This document shows, one piece after another, positions 25,304 to 34,702 of a stretch of DNA of 64,000 nt. The notes beneath the pieces were generated by a model. The model worked only from the letters and a program-made list of their open reading frames with translations. It was not told the origin of the DNA and made no database searches. Source of the DNA: Candidatus Viadribacter manganicus (lineage in GTDB: Bacteria; Pseudomonadota; Alphaproteobacteria; Caulobacterales; Aquidulcibacteraceae); NCBI RefSeq assembly GCF_001679665.1, contig NZ_CP013244.1, forward strand, positions 930,001 through 994,000, given 5' to 3'. The position numbers and the translations under genes were made by a program. How positions within the stretch are numbered: position 1 is the stretch's first letter; each line of letters begins with the position of its first letter.

Positions 25304-26707
25304 TTACACCACCGCTTGCGCCGCTTCAATCAACGCGGCGCCGACTGGCGCGCGGAGATCACCTGCGCGACCATCGTTGGCGGCGGCCGCGGCGACGATG
25401 CCACGCGATTGGTCGAACATGACTTCCGCGTACCAAAGCGTGTTCGAGCCATTGTGCCAAAGCGCGTTGCCTTGGCGTGAAAGGCCCATCGCGTACGGCC
25501 CGCCGAACGGGGGCGTGTGCAAATTTTGCCAGCTCTCGCGGGCAAGGAAGCTCGATCGCATCTCACAATGCGCGGTGAGATATTTAAGCACGTCTTCGAA
25601 GTTCGCGTGCACGCGCCCTGCCGGGCCAAGCGCCGCGGGATTGTCGCTGAGCGCGCCATCTGGGGGGTAGGCCTCCATCACACCGGCTGCATTCGGCGCG
25701 TGCCCGCACGGCTGATCAAATGCGCCCGGCGCGCCCGGCGCCCCATGTCCCGCGCTCGCCATAGCCAACGGATTGAACACGTGCTCTTGAATAAGCACCT
25801 CCCACGGCGCGCCGAGCTTCGTCTCCAACATCGCGCCTGCGATGACGTAGCCGGTGTTCGAATATTCGAACGTGGTTTCCTTGGCCCCTTGCGGGGCCTG
25901 GCGAAGACCGAGCGTCGCGTAGCGAATGCGATCGGCGCGGGAGTCTGCGCTTTCACGCGGGAACGCCATGAGATCGCTCATCGGGATGTTGGACTGCAGG
26001 CCGGCGCGATGGCTGCACAAATGCCGGAACGTGACCTCCCGATACTCGGCGCGAATATCAGGAATGACACTGCCGAGCACGCCGCCCACAGTATCGGTCC
26101 ACGAAATCCGGCCCGCCTCGGCAAGCCGCGCGATCAGCGTTGATGTCATCGACTTCGTGATCGAGCCGAGGTGCCACTTATCCGATGTCGTCACCGCCTG
26201 GGTGTGACCGACAGCGCGCAGCCCGGTCGCCAGCGCAATGCTGCGGCCACCGGCCTTGCTCGCGGCGGCGGCCATGGCCGGCGTGTTGATCCCGGCCCGG
26301 AGCGCCTCCAGGCGCGCTTGGGTGAGCACATCCGGCGCCGAAGCGCTGGCTTCGCCGCGCTGGAACGTCAGCGGCAGCGTGCCGCCCTGCGTGAACTGCC
26401 CCTCGATGCGGCCATTGCGCAGCTCACCGGTGAAGCTGGCGCGAATGACCGGAATGGCGAGCGTGATGCGCGCGCCCTCGATCGTGGTCGAGCCCACGGG
26501 GATCGCGGAATTTCCCTGATCGACGCTGTAGAGCGTCGATGTCGGCCCGGCGGCGACGACAAGGCGCAGGCGCAAGGTCTGCGAACCCATATTGAGCGCG
26601 CCGTTCCACTCGCCGCTAAAATCGGCGGCGCTCTGCGCGAAGGCGTTACCCGCCATGAAGCTTGCCGCAGCGGCGCCCATAAGCAGTGGTCGGCGAGTGA
26701 GGTTCAT
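25304..26707 (-). CDS. Serine hydrolase, class C beta-lactamase family, Tat-exported
   Basis: 467 residues. The N-terminus has a twin-arginine signal (TRRPLLMGAAAASFMAGNAFA). Residues about 27-115 form a small beta-rich domain (FSGEWNGALNMGSQTLRLRL). The catalytic domain has SxxK at Ser182-Lys185 (SITK), YSN at 282-284 and a third motif near the C-terminus (WHNGSN). It is an esterase or D-aminopeptidase-like enzyme rather than a proven beta-lactamase. Convergent with the YHS gene over a featureless 123-bp gap. Confidence 0.87.
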   Translation of the reverse strand: MNLTRRPLLMGAAAASFMAGNAFAQSAADFSGEWNGALNMGSQTLRLRLVVAAGPTSTLYSVDQGNSAIPVGSTTIEGARITLAIPVIRASFTGELRNGRIEGQFTQGGTLPLTFQRGEASASAPDVLTQARLEALRAGINTPAMAAAASKAGGRSIALATGLRAVGHTQAVTTSDKWHLGSITKSMTSTLIARLAEAGRISWTDTVGGVLGSVIPDIRAEYREVTFRHLCSHRAGLQSNIPMSDLMAFPRESADSRADRIRYATLGLRQAPQGAKETTFEYSNTGYVIAGAMLETKLGAPWEVLIQEHVFNPLAMASAGHGAPGAPGAFDQPCGHAPNAAGVMEAYPPDGALSDNPAALGPAGRVHANFEDVLKYLTAHCEMRSSFLARESWQNLHTPPFGGPYAMGLSRQGNALWHNGSNTLWYAEVMFDQSRGIVAAAAANDGRAGDLRAPVGAALIEAAQAVV

Positions 26708-26891
26708 TGGCGAGGTCTCCGCGTAAAACGTGTCGGGCTGGGGATGCCGCCGGCAAGCCGGTTAGATGCGCGCCCATCAGAACAGTGTGCTGACCCCGAT
26801 AGTCGCATTGACGAGACATTTCTTACGGGCTTTATGTGCGACCGCGAATTGGGCGCGGTGCGCGCGCCTCTAATCCTCAAGGATTTCAACG

Positions 26892-27656
26892 ATGAAGGTC
26901 CTCGTCCCGGTTAAGCGGGTGCTCGATTACAATCTCAAGGTCCGCGTCAAGCCGGACGGATCGGGCGTCGATCTCTCGAACCTCAAAATGTCGATCAATC
27001 CATTCTGCGAAATCGCGGTCGAAGAAGCGGTGCGCATGAAAGAAGGCGGCGGCGGCCACACCAAGGACAGCGCGACGGAAATCGTCGCCGTTTCCATCGG
27101 CCCGGACCAGTCGCAGGAAACGCTCCGCAACGCGCTCGCCATCGGCGCCGACCGCGGCATCCTTGTGAAGGCCGACGGCGAAATTGAGCCGCTGGCCGTC
27201 GCGAAAATTCTGAAAGGCGTGATCGACGCTGAAAAGCCCGATCTTGTCATCCTCGGCAAGCAAGCGATCGATGACGATAATAACGCCACCGCGCAAATGC
27301 TGGCCGCCCTCCTCGATTGGCCGCAAGCGACGTTCGCCTCGAAGATCGTGCTCGCCGGCTCGAAGGCGACCGTGACGCGCGAAGTCGACGGCGGCCTGCA
27401 AACGCTGGACGTTGATCTGCCGGCGATCATCTCGACCGACCTGCGTCTCAACGAGCCACGTTACGCTTCGCTGCCGAACATCATGAAGGCCAAGAAAAAG
27501 CCGATCGATGTGAAGGCGCCGGCCGATTACGGCGTCGACACCGCGCCGCGTCTGAAGACGATCAAAACCACCGAGCCTGGCAAGCGCCAAGCCGGCATCA
27601 AAGTGAAAACGACGGCTGAACTCGTCGGCAAGCTCAAAGAAGCGGGAGTGATCTGA
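26892..27656 (+). CDS. etfB: Electron transfer flavoprotein subunit beta
   Basis: 254 residues, full length. Typical EtfB sequence: [19 protein letters not shown] at the N-terminus, [17 protein letters not shown], the AMP-binding region [34 protein letters not shown], and [22 protein letters not shown] near the C-terminus. It pairs with EtfA to carry electrons from acyl-CoA dehydrogenases to the quinone pool through ETF:ubiquinone oxidoreductase. AAGGA precedes the ATG. One base separates it from etfA. Confidence 0.96.
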   Translation: MKVLVPVKRVLDYNLKVRVKPDGSGVDLSNLKMSINPFCEIAVEEAVRMKEGGGGHTKDSATEIVAVSIGPDQSQETLRNALAIGADRGILVKADGEIEPLAVAKILKGVIDAEKPDLVILGKQAIDDDNNATAQMLAALLDWPQATFASKIVLAGSKATVTREVDGGLQTLDVDLPAIISTDLRLNEPRYASLPNIMKAKKKPIDVKAPADYGVDTAPRLKTIKTTEPGKRQAGIKVKTTAELVGKLKEAGVI

Positions 27657-27657
27657 T

Positions 27658-28602
27658 ATGGCCGTTCTTGTTGTTGCTGAGCACGACAATGCGTCCGTAA
27701 AGGACGCGACGAACAAGGTCGTCACCGCCGCCAAGGCGATGGGCGCCGATGTCGATGTTCTGGTCGCCGGTTCGAATGCGGGCGCCGCCGCCGCCGCCGC
27801 CGCGAAAATCGATGGCGTCCGCAAGGTTCTGCACGCCGATGGCGCAACGCTCGCCAAACAAATGGCCGAGCCTATGGAGGCGCTGATCGTGCCGCTGATG
27901 AGCGGCTACGACGCCGTGCTCTTCCCTGCCTCCACCACCGGCAAGAACGCCGCCCCACGCGTCGCCGCCAAGCTCGACACGATGCAAGTCTCGGGCGTGA
28001 TCGGCGTCGACGGCGCCGATACGTTTGTGCGCCCGATCTATGCCGGCAACGCCATCATCACCGTCCAAGACAGCCAGCCCAAGAAGGTGCTGACGGTGCA
28101 GCCGACTGCGTTCAAGGCCGCCGGCAATGGCGCCAGCGCCTCGGTTGAAACGACGCCCGCGCCTGCGGGCCCGTTCAAGTCGGCGTTCGTCAGCGAAGAG
28201 ATGGCCAAGTCGGATCGTCCGGAATTGACCGCCGCCAAGCGCGTGGTCTCCGGCGGCCGCGCCCTCGGCTCAAGCGAAGAATTCCACAAAGTGCTCGAAC
28301 CGCTGGCCGACAAGCTCGGCGCCGCTGTCGGCGCCTCGCGCGCTGCGGTCGATGCGGGCTATGCGCCGAATGACTATCAAGTCGGTCAAACCGGCAAAGT
28401 CGTCGCGCCGGAACTCTACGTCGCCGTCGGCATTTCGGGCGCGATCCAGCATTTGGCAGGCATGAAAGACTCGAAGGTCATCGTCGCCATCAACAAGGAT
28501 GAAGACGCGCCGATCTTCCAAGTCGCCGATTACGGCCTGGTCGCGGATTACAAAACTGCGGTCCCAGAGCTGATGGACGAGCTGACCAAGGCTGGCGTCT
28601 AG
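27658..28602 (+). CDS. etfA: Electron transfer flavoprotein subunit alpha
   Basis: 314 residues. The N-terminal domain begins [24 protein letters not shown]. The C-terminal FAD-binding domain is diagnostic: [63 protein letters not shown] and ADYGLVADY. It forms the heterodimer with EtfB encoded one base upstream. A 3-hydroxyacyl-CoA dehydrogenase gene follows after 77 nt, consistent with a fatty-acid oxidation unit. Confidence 0.96.
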   Translation: MAVLVVAEHDNASVKDATNKVVTAAKAMGADVDVLVAGSNAGAAAAAAAKIDGVRKVLHADGATLAKQMAEPMEALIVPLMSGYDAVLFPASTTGKNAAPRVAAKLDTMQVSGVIGVDGADTFVRPIYAGNAIITVQDSQPKKVLTVQPTAFKAAGNGASASVETTPAPAGPFKSAFVSEEMAKSDRPELTAAKRVVSGGRALGSSEEFHKVLEPLADKLGAAVGASRAAVDAGYAPNDYQVGQTGKVVAPELYVAVGISGAIQHLAGMKDSKVIVAINKDEDAPIFQVADYGLVADYKTAVPELMDELTKAGV

Positions 28603-28679
28603 CGAACAAGCCCTTGCGTCAGCCGCCGTGCCATGCTGCACTGCAACAACAATTGCAATTCAGCGGCGCGTAGGCGCCT

Positions 28680-29570
28680 ATGACGGATAAGATGAGCAAA
28701 ATTTCCACGGTCGGCGTCATCGGCGCCGGGCAAATGGGCAATGGCATCGCGCACGTGTGCGCGCTTGGCGGTTATGACGTGTTGTTGAGCGATGCGGACC
28801 CCGCGCGCATCGACACCGCGCTCCAAACCATCACCAAAAATCTGACACGCCAAGTTCAGCGCAACACGATCAAACAAGGCGACATGGACGCCGCGCTGAA
28901 GCGCATCAAAGGCGCCACGAAATACGCAGATCTCGCGCCGTGCGACCTCGTCATCGAGTCGATCGTCGAACAGGATGAAGCCAAGCGCAAAGTCTTCGCC
29001 GATCTGAAACCGGTGTTGCGCCCGGACGCGATCCTTGCCTCCAACACATCATCGATTTCGATCACGCGCCTTGCTGCAGCGACGGATCGTTCTGACAAAT
29101 TCATCGGACTTCACTTCATGAACCCAGCGCCGGTGATGGAGGTTGTCGAAATCATTCGCGGCCTCGGCACCAGCCAAGAAACCTACGACACCTCCGTCGC
29201 GTTCATTCAAAGCCTCGGCAAGAACATCGCCAACGCCGAAGACTTCCCGGCGTTCATCGTCAACCGCGTTCTGGTGCCGATGATCAACGAGGCGGTCTAC
29301 ACGCTGTATGAAGGCGTAGGCTCAGTTGAAGCCATCGACAAAGCCATGCGCATGGGCGCGCACCACCCGATGGGCCCGCTCGAACTCGCGGACTTCATCG
29401 GCCTCGATACATGTCTTTCAATTATGCAGGTGCTTTACGAGGGACTGGCGGATTCGAAGTATCGCCCGTGTCCGCTGCTCGTGAAGTACGTTGAAGCAGG
29501 CTGGCTTGGCCGCAAGACCCAACGCGGCTTCTATGACTACCGGACCGACCCGCCGACCCCGACCAGGTAA
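28680..29570 (+). CDS. 3-hydroxybutyryl-CoA dehydrogenase
   Basis: 296-residue NAD-dependent oxidoreductase interconverting 3-hydroxyacyl-CoA and acetoacetyl-CoA. The Rossmann motif VIGAGQMGNGIAHVCAL sits at the N-terminus. SNTSSISITRLAAATDRSDKFIGLHFMNPAPVMEVVEII includes the conserved catalytic HFxNP segment, and GPLELADFIGLDTCL marks the C-terminal domain. An in-frame ATG at 28692 (MSKISTVGVIG) is an alternative start. Grouped with etfBA. Confidence 0.92.
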   Translation: MTDKMSKISTVGVIGAGQMGNGIAHVCALGGYDVLLSDADPARIDTALQTITKNLTRQVQRNTIKQGDMDAALKRIKGATKYADLAPCDLVIESIVEQDEAKRKVFADLKPVLRPDAILASNTSSISITRLAAATDRSDKFIGLHFMNPAPVMEVVEIIRGLGTSQETYDTSVAFIQSLGKNIANAEDFPAFIVNRVLVPMINEAVYTLYEGVGSVEAIDKAMRMGAHHPMGPLELADFIGLDTCLSIMQVLYEGLADSKYRPCPLLVKYVEAGWLGRKTQRGFYDYRTDPPTPTR

Positions 29571-29583
29571 GCGCCGATGCGCT

Positions 29584-29601
29584 AAACACCATCGGTGTTT
29601 T
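29584..29601 (+). terminator. Short hairpin terminator after the 3-hydroxyacyl-CoA dehydrogenase gene
   Basis: AAACACC-ATC-GGTGTTT directly after the stop codon, with four T residues across the stem end and tail. Seven pairs, of which four are A:T; weak but well placed. Confidence 0.5.
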
Positions 29602-29623
29602 GATCCTTATCTGAAGGTTGCGC

Positions 29624-29652
29624 GGGAGCGCGGGCGTTCTGCCTGCGCTCCC
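29624..29652. terminator. Strong 12-bp hairpin between convergent genes
   Basis: GGGAGCGCGGGC and GCCTGCGCTCCC form a 12-bp stem (one G:T pair) around a GTTCT loop. There is no T-run on either side. It lies between the dehydrogenase stop and the end of the small minus-strand gene, so it may act as a bidirectional Rho-assisted terminator or RNA-stabilising element. Confidence 0.4.
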
Positions 29653-29665
29653 AACGCGATGCGCC

Positions 29666-29776
29666 TCACAACGCGATCTGCGCCATCAACAGAGCGCCTT
29701 GAGCCACGTACGCCGCAACGGCGATCGTGAAGGCGCTGCCGATTGCGAGTTCGAGCAGCGTAATTGCAGTGCGCAT
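29666..29776 (-). CDS. Small hydrophobic protein, 36 residues
   Basis: Reverse-strand frame from the ATG at 29774-29776, preceded by GAGGGA about six nt upstream. It encodes MRTAITLLELAIGSAFTIAV, then AAYVAQGALLMAQIAL, a single uninterrupted membrane helix. The remainder of this 362-bp intergenic stretch holds hairpins on its left and nothing evident between 29777 and 29932. I do not recognise the protein. Good ribosome-binding site and a membrane-protein composition favour a real gene, but it is short enough to be chance. Confidence 0.4.
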   Translation of the reverse strand: MRTAITLLELAIGSAFTIAVAAYVAQGALLMAQIAL

Positions 29777-29932
29777 AAAATTCCCTCAGTTGCGCGAACG
29801 AGTGTGTTCGCAAGCCGGGAGATAGGCGCCATTCGCGACACGAAAATGGCCCGCGCATTAAATGATGGTGACATTCACCATAAGCGGCGCCGCCCTTGCA
29901 TTCGTGCCACGTGACCAAAGGGACACGCTCGC

Positions 29933-30403
29933 ATGAGCATCGGCGCAATCAGCACTAATCCACTGCTTTTTGTGGGTGCACGCGTGCAAAACGACTCGCC
30001 CAGCACTGAGAACTTTGCGCCGACGAACACGAATGGCTCGGCAAATTCTGCCGCACCGCTGACGATTTTGCCTACAAGCGCAGCGATCCAACTCTCGTTC
30101 GACAATATCCTCGCGCTGCAAAGCCTGACCGACGAAGAGCCAGCGCAACTCACCGAAATGAGCGCAACGGAAAAATTCCTGCAGGAAGCGCAGAAGTCGC
30201 CGATGGAGCGAATGCGCGAGCAAGTGCTGAAGCAACTGGGTCTTTCGGAAGATGCGCTGTCGCAAATGTCGCCGGAAGATCGGCGCGTTGCCGAGGATAA
30301 AATCCGCGAATTGATCGAGGAAAAAATCCGTCGGGCGATGAACGACGGCGACAACGCACCGCAATCAAACGCCGAAATGTTGCAGGACGTCGCCGGCGTC
30401 TAG
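29933..30403 (+). CDS. Hypothetical protein, charged helical C-terminus
   Basis: 156 residues without signal peptide. The N-terminal ~55 residues are Asn/Ser/Thr/Ala-rich and probably disordered. The C-terminal half (SATEKFLQEAQKSPMERMRE, then ELIEEKIRRAMN) is charged and likely alpha-helical. A GGGAC purine stretch is near the ATG. I recognise no family. It shares its stop bases (CTAG) with the convergent DUF938 gene. Confidence 0.6.
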   Translation: MSIGAISTNPLLFVGARVQNDSPSTENFAPTNTNGSANSAAPLTILPTSAAIQLSFDNILALQSLTDEEPAQLTEMSATEKFLQEAQKSPMERMREQVLKQLGLSEDALSQMSPEDRRVAEDKIRELIEEKIRRAMNDGDNAPQSNAEMLQDVAGV

Positions 30404-31020
30404 CGTTCGAACACCAGCGAAAAATTGTTCGCCGGCATTTCGATGATCTCACTTAAGCGCAAGCCGCAGACATTGGCGGCGGCCTCGACCTCTTCCATAT
30501 CGCGCACCCCGTAGTTGGGGTCGCGTTCTTTCAACCAGGCGTCAAACGCTTCATTCGATGGCGCGGTATGCTCGCCGCCGCGTTTGTAAGCGCCATAGGT
30601 GTAAAGGATGCCAGGACCACGACTGGCGTTCGCCAAGAGCACAGCCGCGCCGCCCATCAAGCCAAGCGTCGCTTCCCAGGGCGAGATGTGGATCATGTTG
30701 ACGGCGATAACGGCATCGTAGCCGCTCCGGGGCAGCGCCGCTTCCCAGCCCGCCTCTTCCACGTCTAGGTCGAGCGGCGCTGCAATGTTCGAGGCGCCCT
30801 CATGCTCGATCCAGGCGGCAACGCTGGCGCGCGCGTTCTGGTCAGGATCACTCGGCTGCCAGCGCACGTCCGTAAGATGCCTCGCAAAGTGCACCGCATG
30901 CTCGCCAGAGCCCGACGCTATCTCCAGCACATGCGAGCCAGGCGCGATCACCCGCTTCAAGATCGCGAGGATCGGATCGCGGTTGCGGCCGGCAGGCAAG
31001 GAATGTTGGCGGGCGTCCAT
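30400..31020 (-). CDS. DUF938 SAM-dependent methyltransferase-like protein
   Basis: 206 residues. The start MDARQHSLPAGRNRDPILAIL and the SAM motif VLEIASGSGEHAVHFAR are the DUF938 hallmarks, followed by WQPSDPD, VIAVNMIHISPWEATLGLM and RDPNYGVRDMEEVE. A class I methyltransferase fold with an unknown substrate. ATG 31020 is preferred; a GTG two codons upstream is possible. Converges on the preceding hypothetical gene with a 4-nt overlap. Confidence 0.88.
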   Translation of the reverse strand: MDARQHSLPAGRNRDPILAILKRVIAPGSHVLEIASGSGEHAVHFARHLTDVRWQPSDPDQNARASVAAWIEHEGASNIAAPLDLDVEEAGWEAALPRSGYDAVIAVNMIHISPWEATLGLMGGAAVLLANASRGPGILYTYGAYKRGGEHTAPSNEAFDAWLKERDPNYGVRDMEEVEAAANVCGLRLSEIIEMPANNFSLVFER

Positions 31021-31140
31021 GAACACTTTGAAACATGGTTAGGCGTCCAGGAAAACCTCGAACAAAACCTTTGGGGGAAATCACTCGCTTGCCAGCGTGC
31101 GCCTCAGTGACGCCGCGAAGTTCGAGCGTATGCTTCCCCC

Positions 31141-31644
31141 ATGCGCGCGCCGCCGATACCACAACGCATCCCGCCACTGGCGTGGCGGAAGCCGGCATTC
31201 GTGTGGACGCCGATCGCGCTCGCGCTCTCAATCGGCTGGCCCGTAGCGGCCTTCTACGACGACATCACACCCCAGCGTCTGGTGATCATCGCGCTGTTCG
31301 TGGTGTTCGCGCTGGCGCTGATTAGCCTTGGCTTGAGCTACGCTTTCGGACGAGCGCCAAAGTCGCGCCGTATCGTGGTTCTGCACGTTGTCTTCGCGGG
31401 GGTTGTTGCAATGATCGCGGCGCCGCTCGTGCTGAGCTGGCTCGTGCCAGTCCTCGGGGGCGGCGAACACGAAGGCGGCGAACCCTTCTCGATCGCCATG
31501 TCGGCGGCAACAACGCCGCTTGTTGTGATTGTCGGCCTGCCCGTGGTGCTCGTCTCCGGGATCGTGTTCGCGTGGACGGCGCTGAAGCGCGGAACGCCGC
31601 CGCAACCTGAAGACTATCGCCACGACGTCCAGCCCTTCCGCTGA
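31141..31644 (+). CDS. Hypothetical four-helix membrane protein
   Basis: 167 residues with a proline-rich N-terminus and four hydrophobic helices at about 24-42, 48-68, 77-102 and 120-147, then a polar tail rich in Pro and Arg. No motif is recognisable. A glycine/histidine/glutamate loop (GGGEHEGGEPF) between helices 3 and 4 could face the periplasm. It stands alone between a divergent DUF938 gene and the SDR gene. Confidence 0.6.
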   Translation: MRAPPIPQRIPPLAWRKPAFVWTPIALALSIGWPVAAFYDDITPQRLVIIALFVVFALALISLGLSYAFGRAPKSRRIVVLHVVFAGVVAMIAAPLVLSWLVPVLGGGEHEGGEPFSIAMSAATTPLVVIVGLPVVLVSGIVFAWTALKRGTPPQPEDYRHDVQPFR

Positions 31645-31699
31645 CAGTTGCCGCCTCCAGGCTTTTTAGCGACAAGCTTCGCGACATCGGGAGGAAGAC

Positions 31700-32518
31700 A
31701 TGTTTGCTGGCAAGACCTGGTGGATCACAGGCGCATCGTCGGGGATCGGCCAAGCATTGGCGGACGCACTGGCCAAGGACGGCGCAAAGCTCATCCTTTC
31801 TGGACGCAATGTCGCAGCGCTCAACGATGTCGCCGAAAGCACGAACGCTGAGACGTTGGTTTTGCCATTCGAAGCGACCGATTACGCGCGCGTGCCTGCA
31901 CTTGTTGAAGAAGCCTGGAACTGGGGCGGTCGCATCGATGGCCTCGTGAACAATGCCGGCATATCGCAGCGCTCGCTGGCGATCGACACTGTGTTCGAGG
32001 TCTATCAAAAAATTATTGCGGTCGACTTGCTGGCCCCGATCGCACTCACCCAAGCGCTACTGCCGCGCATGGCGGGTGCAGGCGGGGGACATATTGTTGC
32101 TATTTCGAGCGTCGCCGGCATCGCGGGACCGCCCTTGCGTAGCGCTTACAGCGCCGCGAAAGCCGGTTTGATCGGCTACCACGACAGCGTCCGCGCAGAG
32201 ACCAGTCATCTCGGCATGAAAGTGCTCGTGGTCGCGCCGGGCTCAGTGAAAACCAACGTCTCCAAGAACGCGCTGGATGCAAACGCCGAAACGCGCGGCT
32301 TTAGCGATAGCGTCATCGACAATGGCATGGCGCCTGAAGTCGCGGTGGCGCGGATCATCGAAGCGCTGCGCAACGATCAACGCGAACTCATTCTGGCCGA
32401 CGGCATGGAAGCGGAGATCGCGCGGCTTCGGCGCGCCGATCCCGACAAGCTCTTCGATCTGATGACGCAGCTGGTTGCCGGTGGTTATGCCAAGCAATTG
32501 GGCGCGGAAAAAAGCTAA
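31700..32518 (+). CDS. Short-chain dehydrogenase/reductase
   Basis: 272 residues, classical SDR. Cofactor motif TGASSGIG at 10-17, NNAG at about 84-87, catalytic Ser137 (ISSVAG), Tyr150 and Lys154 (YSAAK). The Ser-Arg pattern after strand 2 (SGRN) suggests NADP preference. A GGGAGG ribosome-binding site precedes the ATG. Substrate unknown. Ends convergently with the dioxygenase gene, sharing four bases. Confidence 0.9.
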   Translation: MFAGKTWWITGASSGIGQALADALAKDGAKLILSGRNVAALNDVAESTNAETLVLPFEATDYARVPALVEEAWNWGGRIDGLVNNAGISQRSLAIDTVFEVYQKIIAVDLLAPIALTQALLPRMAGAGGGHIVAISSVAGIAGPPLRSAYSAAKAGLIGYHDSVRAETSHLGMKVLVVAPGSVKTNVSKNALDANAETRGFSDSVIDNGMAPEVAVARIIEALRNDQRELILADGMEAEIARLRRADPDKLFDLMTQLVAGGYAKQLGAEKS

Positions 32519-33186
32519 CGCGCCCACATGCGCAGCAGATTGGAAATGCTCTTGTCCAGGGGCAGCAAATCCTCGCGCGCAATGCCGGCTTCGGCGATAC
32601 GGGCGCGGCTGACCGAAAGGTCGAATAAAATTTCACGCTGCGCGAGATCAGACACGAAGCTTTGAATCCAGCCTACGGCTGCGAGGCGCACGCCGGATTT
32701 GACCGGCGCCACGTGGTGGATTGAACCGGCCGGATAGACGAATGCGTCACCCGCTTCGAGTTTGACGCCCTGCTCGCCCAACGCAGACTGGACGACGAGT
32801 TCGCCGCCTTCATAGCTTCCGCTATCAGAGAGAAAGATCGTGAAGGCGAGATCGGTGCGCAGCTTGTCGTCGGCCCGGCCCATCAGCGCATCGTCGGTGT
32901 GTGCGCCATAAGTCATGCCCGGCTCGTAGCGCGAAAATAGCAGGCGCGAGAGCCGCGCCGGACGCGCAGCAATCTCAAACAGCCGATGGCGGCGCAAAGC
33001 ATCGACGACGAAGCGCTCTAGCTCCTGGACGCGCCGATCGCTGCCGTCGAGTTGAAGGTTTTCTTTGACGCCGCGCGCAGCAGCGCCGGCGGTGCGCTTG
33101 CCGGAAACCCAGTCGCTCGCGTCGAGGCCCGTACGAACGCGTGCGAGATCCTCTGGCGCCAGCACTTCTTGCAAAATCAAGCTCAT
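32515..33186 (-). CDS. Fe(II)/2-oxoglutarate dioxygenase, PiuC/PKHD type
   Basis: 223 residues. The iron ligands are His96 and Asp98 (YGAHTDDALMG) and His158 (GSIHHVAPV); Arg167 (GVRLAAVGW) is placed to bind 2-oxoglutarate. DLAFTIFLSDSGSYEGGELV matches the prolyl-4-hydroxylase-like PKHD group. Relatives (PiuC/YbiX) are associated with iron uptake receptors, but no TonB receptor gene is adjacent here. AGGGA lies just ahead of the ATG. Confidence 0.9.
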   Translation of the reverse strand: MSLILQEVLAPEDLARVRTGLDASDWVSGKRTAGAAARGVKENLQLDGSDRRVQELERFVVDALRRHRLFEIAARPARLSRLLFSRYEPGMTYGAHTDDALMGRADDKLRTDLAFTIFLSDSGSYEGGELVVQSALGEQGVKLEAGDAFVYPAGSIHHVAPVKSGVRLAAVGWIQSFVSDLAQREILFDLSVSRARIAEAGIAREDLLPLDKSISNLLRMWAR

Positions 33187-33323
33187 AGCTTCCCTTACCG
33201 CTCCAAAGGCCCGGACACGAGCCGGCGCGCCCTCACTCTAGCGCGACGGGCCAACGGTCGCGCCTTGTTGCGAAGACTTCGCAGGTAAGATAAAGGGAGC
33301 GCAAGCTGGAGGCCGCGTACGCG

Positions 33324-34190
33324 ATGATCACCCTGAAACTAAAGCACTGGCGCACCATGGGCGTCGCGGCGACGACGTTGGGGCTGGCCGCGTGCGGCGG
33401 GGAAGGTGGCGCAGGCGGCGAAGGTAGCCACGGCGAAGCCGGTGAAGCGGCCCAAGGCGAAGGCGGCGGCGCAACGCCCGCAACCACAGCAGCGGGCGGC
33501 GGCGAAGCTGGTGAAGCGGCAGCCGGCGAGGCTGGCGGCGAGCACGGCGAAGCCGGTGTGGTGACAGCTTATGCTGGGCTTTCGGGTTCGCAGCTGACCG
33601 CCCTCCGCATCCAGCACTTGCGCGGCTTCGTGATGGCAGCCGCCAAGATCGTCGAAGATCAAGGTTCATTCAGTGGCGAGCCGGCGGACGCCGCGATCCT
33701 CGTCCAACAAGGGCTGCTCGAAGTGTACGAGCCCGCGGCTGGGGAGTTCGGCACGCTCAATGTGACTTCGCTTCGCGAAGCTGCGGCAGGCACAAGTTTC
33801 ACGCGCGCACAAATGATGCAGCGCCTGCGGACCGCTCAGGAAGAACTCACCCGCGCGATTGGCGAACAGGAATTCGACGATGCCCAACTCGCTGTGCGCA
33901 TGATCGATATTTCGACGGGCCTCTACCAGCACGTCCTCGTCGACGGCGTCGCAGACCCGATCGAGTATCAGCACAGCATGGGCGCAGCGCTCGCGGCCCA
34001 ACAAGCTCTACAGCTGCACCAAGACGAACTGCGCCGCCAAAATTTGGGCGCGTACAGCCGCGCCGTCGGCGAGCTCAACCGCTACGTTGCGTTGTTCCCG
34101 TCGCGCGAACCGCCGCAAACCCCGGCCACCTACCAGCAAGTTCTGGTGCAAGGCTCACGCGTTCGATTGGCGCTGTCACCGTACCTCTAA
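33324..34190 (+). CDS. Lipoprotein with Gly/Glu/Ala-rich repeat linker
   Basis: 288 residues. Lipobox LAAC with Cys24. Residues about 25-78 are low-complexity, built from GGEGG, HGEAGEAA and GEAGGEHGEAG units. The C-terminal ~200 residues look globular and mostly helical (LTALRIQHLRGFVMAAAKIV, FTRAQMMQRLRTAQEELTRAI, VDPIEYQHSMGAALAAQQAL style repeats of heptads). No family is recognised. The flexible linker after the lipid anchor suggests a tethered domain projecting from the membrane. Shares stop bases with the convergent GNAT gene. Confidence 0.65.
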   Translation: MITLKLKHWRTMGVAATTLGLAACGGEGGAGGEGSHGEAGEAAQGEGGGATPATTAAGGGEAGEAAAGEAGGEHGEAGVVTAYAGLSGSQLTALRIQHLRGFVMAAAKIVEDQGSFSGEPADAAILVQQGLLEVYEPAAGEFGTLNVTSLREAAAGTSFTRAQMMQRLRTAQEELTRAIGEQEFDDAQLAVRMIDISTGLYQHVLVDGVADPIEYQHSMGAALAAQQALQLHQDELRRQNLGAYSRAVGELNRYVALFPSREPPQTPATYQQVLVQGSRVRLALSPYL

Positions 34191-34702
34191 GCACGGCGCA
34201 GCATCACCGTCGTCTCGCCCTTGTAGCTGGCGCGCGTGTATTCGCGATAGCCGAGCTTACCCGCGAGCGCGAGCGACGGTTGGTTCTCTGGCGCGATGAT
34301 GCAAACAAAGTCGGTGCGTCCAAAGAAGCGCTCGCCCCAAGCAGCGGCGGCGCTCATGGCCTCGAATGCATAGCCCTTGCCGTGCATCGCCGGCGACAGC
34401 GCCCAGCCCTGTTCGGGCGCTTCAATGCGCGGCGCGATCTCGCGTTTGAACGAGCCAAACCCGCCTTCACCGACAAAAACGCCGGTTGCTTTGTCCTCGA
34501 TCAGCCAAAAGCCGTGATCGAGCGCCTGCCAATGCCCGATATAACGCAGCAACCGGCCCCAACTGTCCTCGCGCGTCGAAGGCTTGCCGCCAATGAAGCG
34601 GGTGACGTCCTGATCGCCCCACATGCCGGCTGAGGCATCGAAATCGCGCAGCTCATGCCCGCGCAGACGCAAACGCTCCGTTTCGATGACCGGGACCATC
34701 AT
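34187..34702 (-). CDS. GNAT family N-acetyltransferase (RimJ/RimL-like)
   Basis: 171 residues. IETERLRLRGHELRDFDASAGMWGDQDVTRFIGG and GWALSPAMHGKGYAFEAMSAAAAWGERFF are typical of the Acetyltransf_3 subgroup that includes ribosomal-protein acetylases and many uncharacterised enzymes; the acetyl-CoA pyrophosphate loop is the GKGYA segment. The start codon overlaps the stop of the upstream TlpA-like gene (ATGATG with TGA between), so the pair is an operon. Acceptor unknown. Confidence 0.85.
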   Translation of the reverse strand: MMVPVIETERLRLRGHELRDFDASAGMWGDQDVTRFIGGKPSTREDSWGRLLRYIGHWQALDHGFWLIEDKATGVFVGEGGFGSFKREIAPRIEAPEQGWALSPAMHGKGYAFEAMSAAAAWGERFFGRTDFVCIIAPENQPSLALAGKLGYREYTRASYKGETTVMLRRA

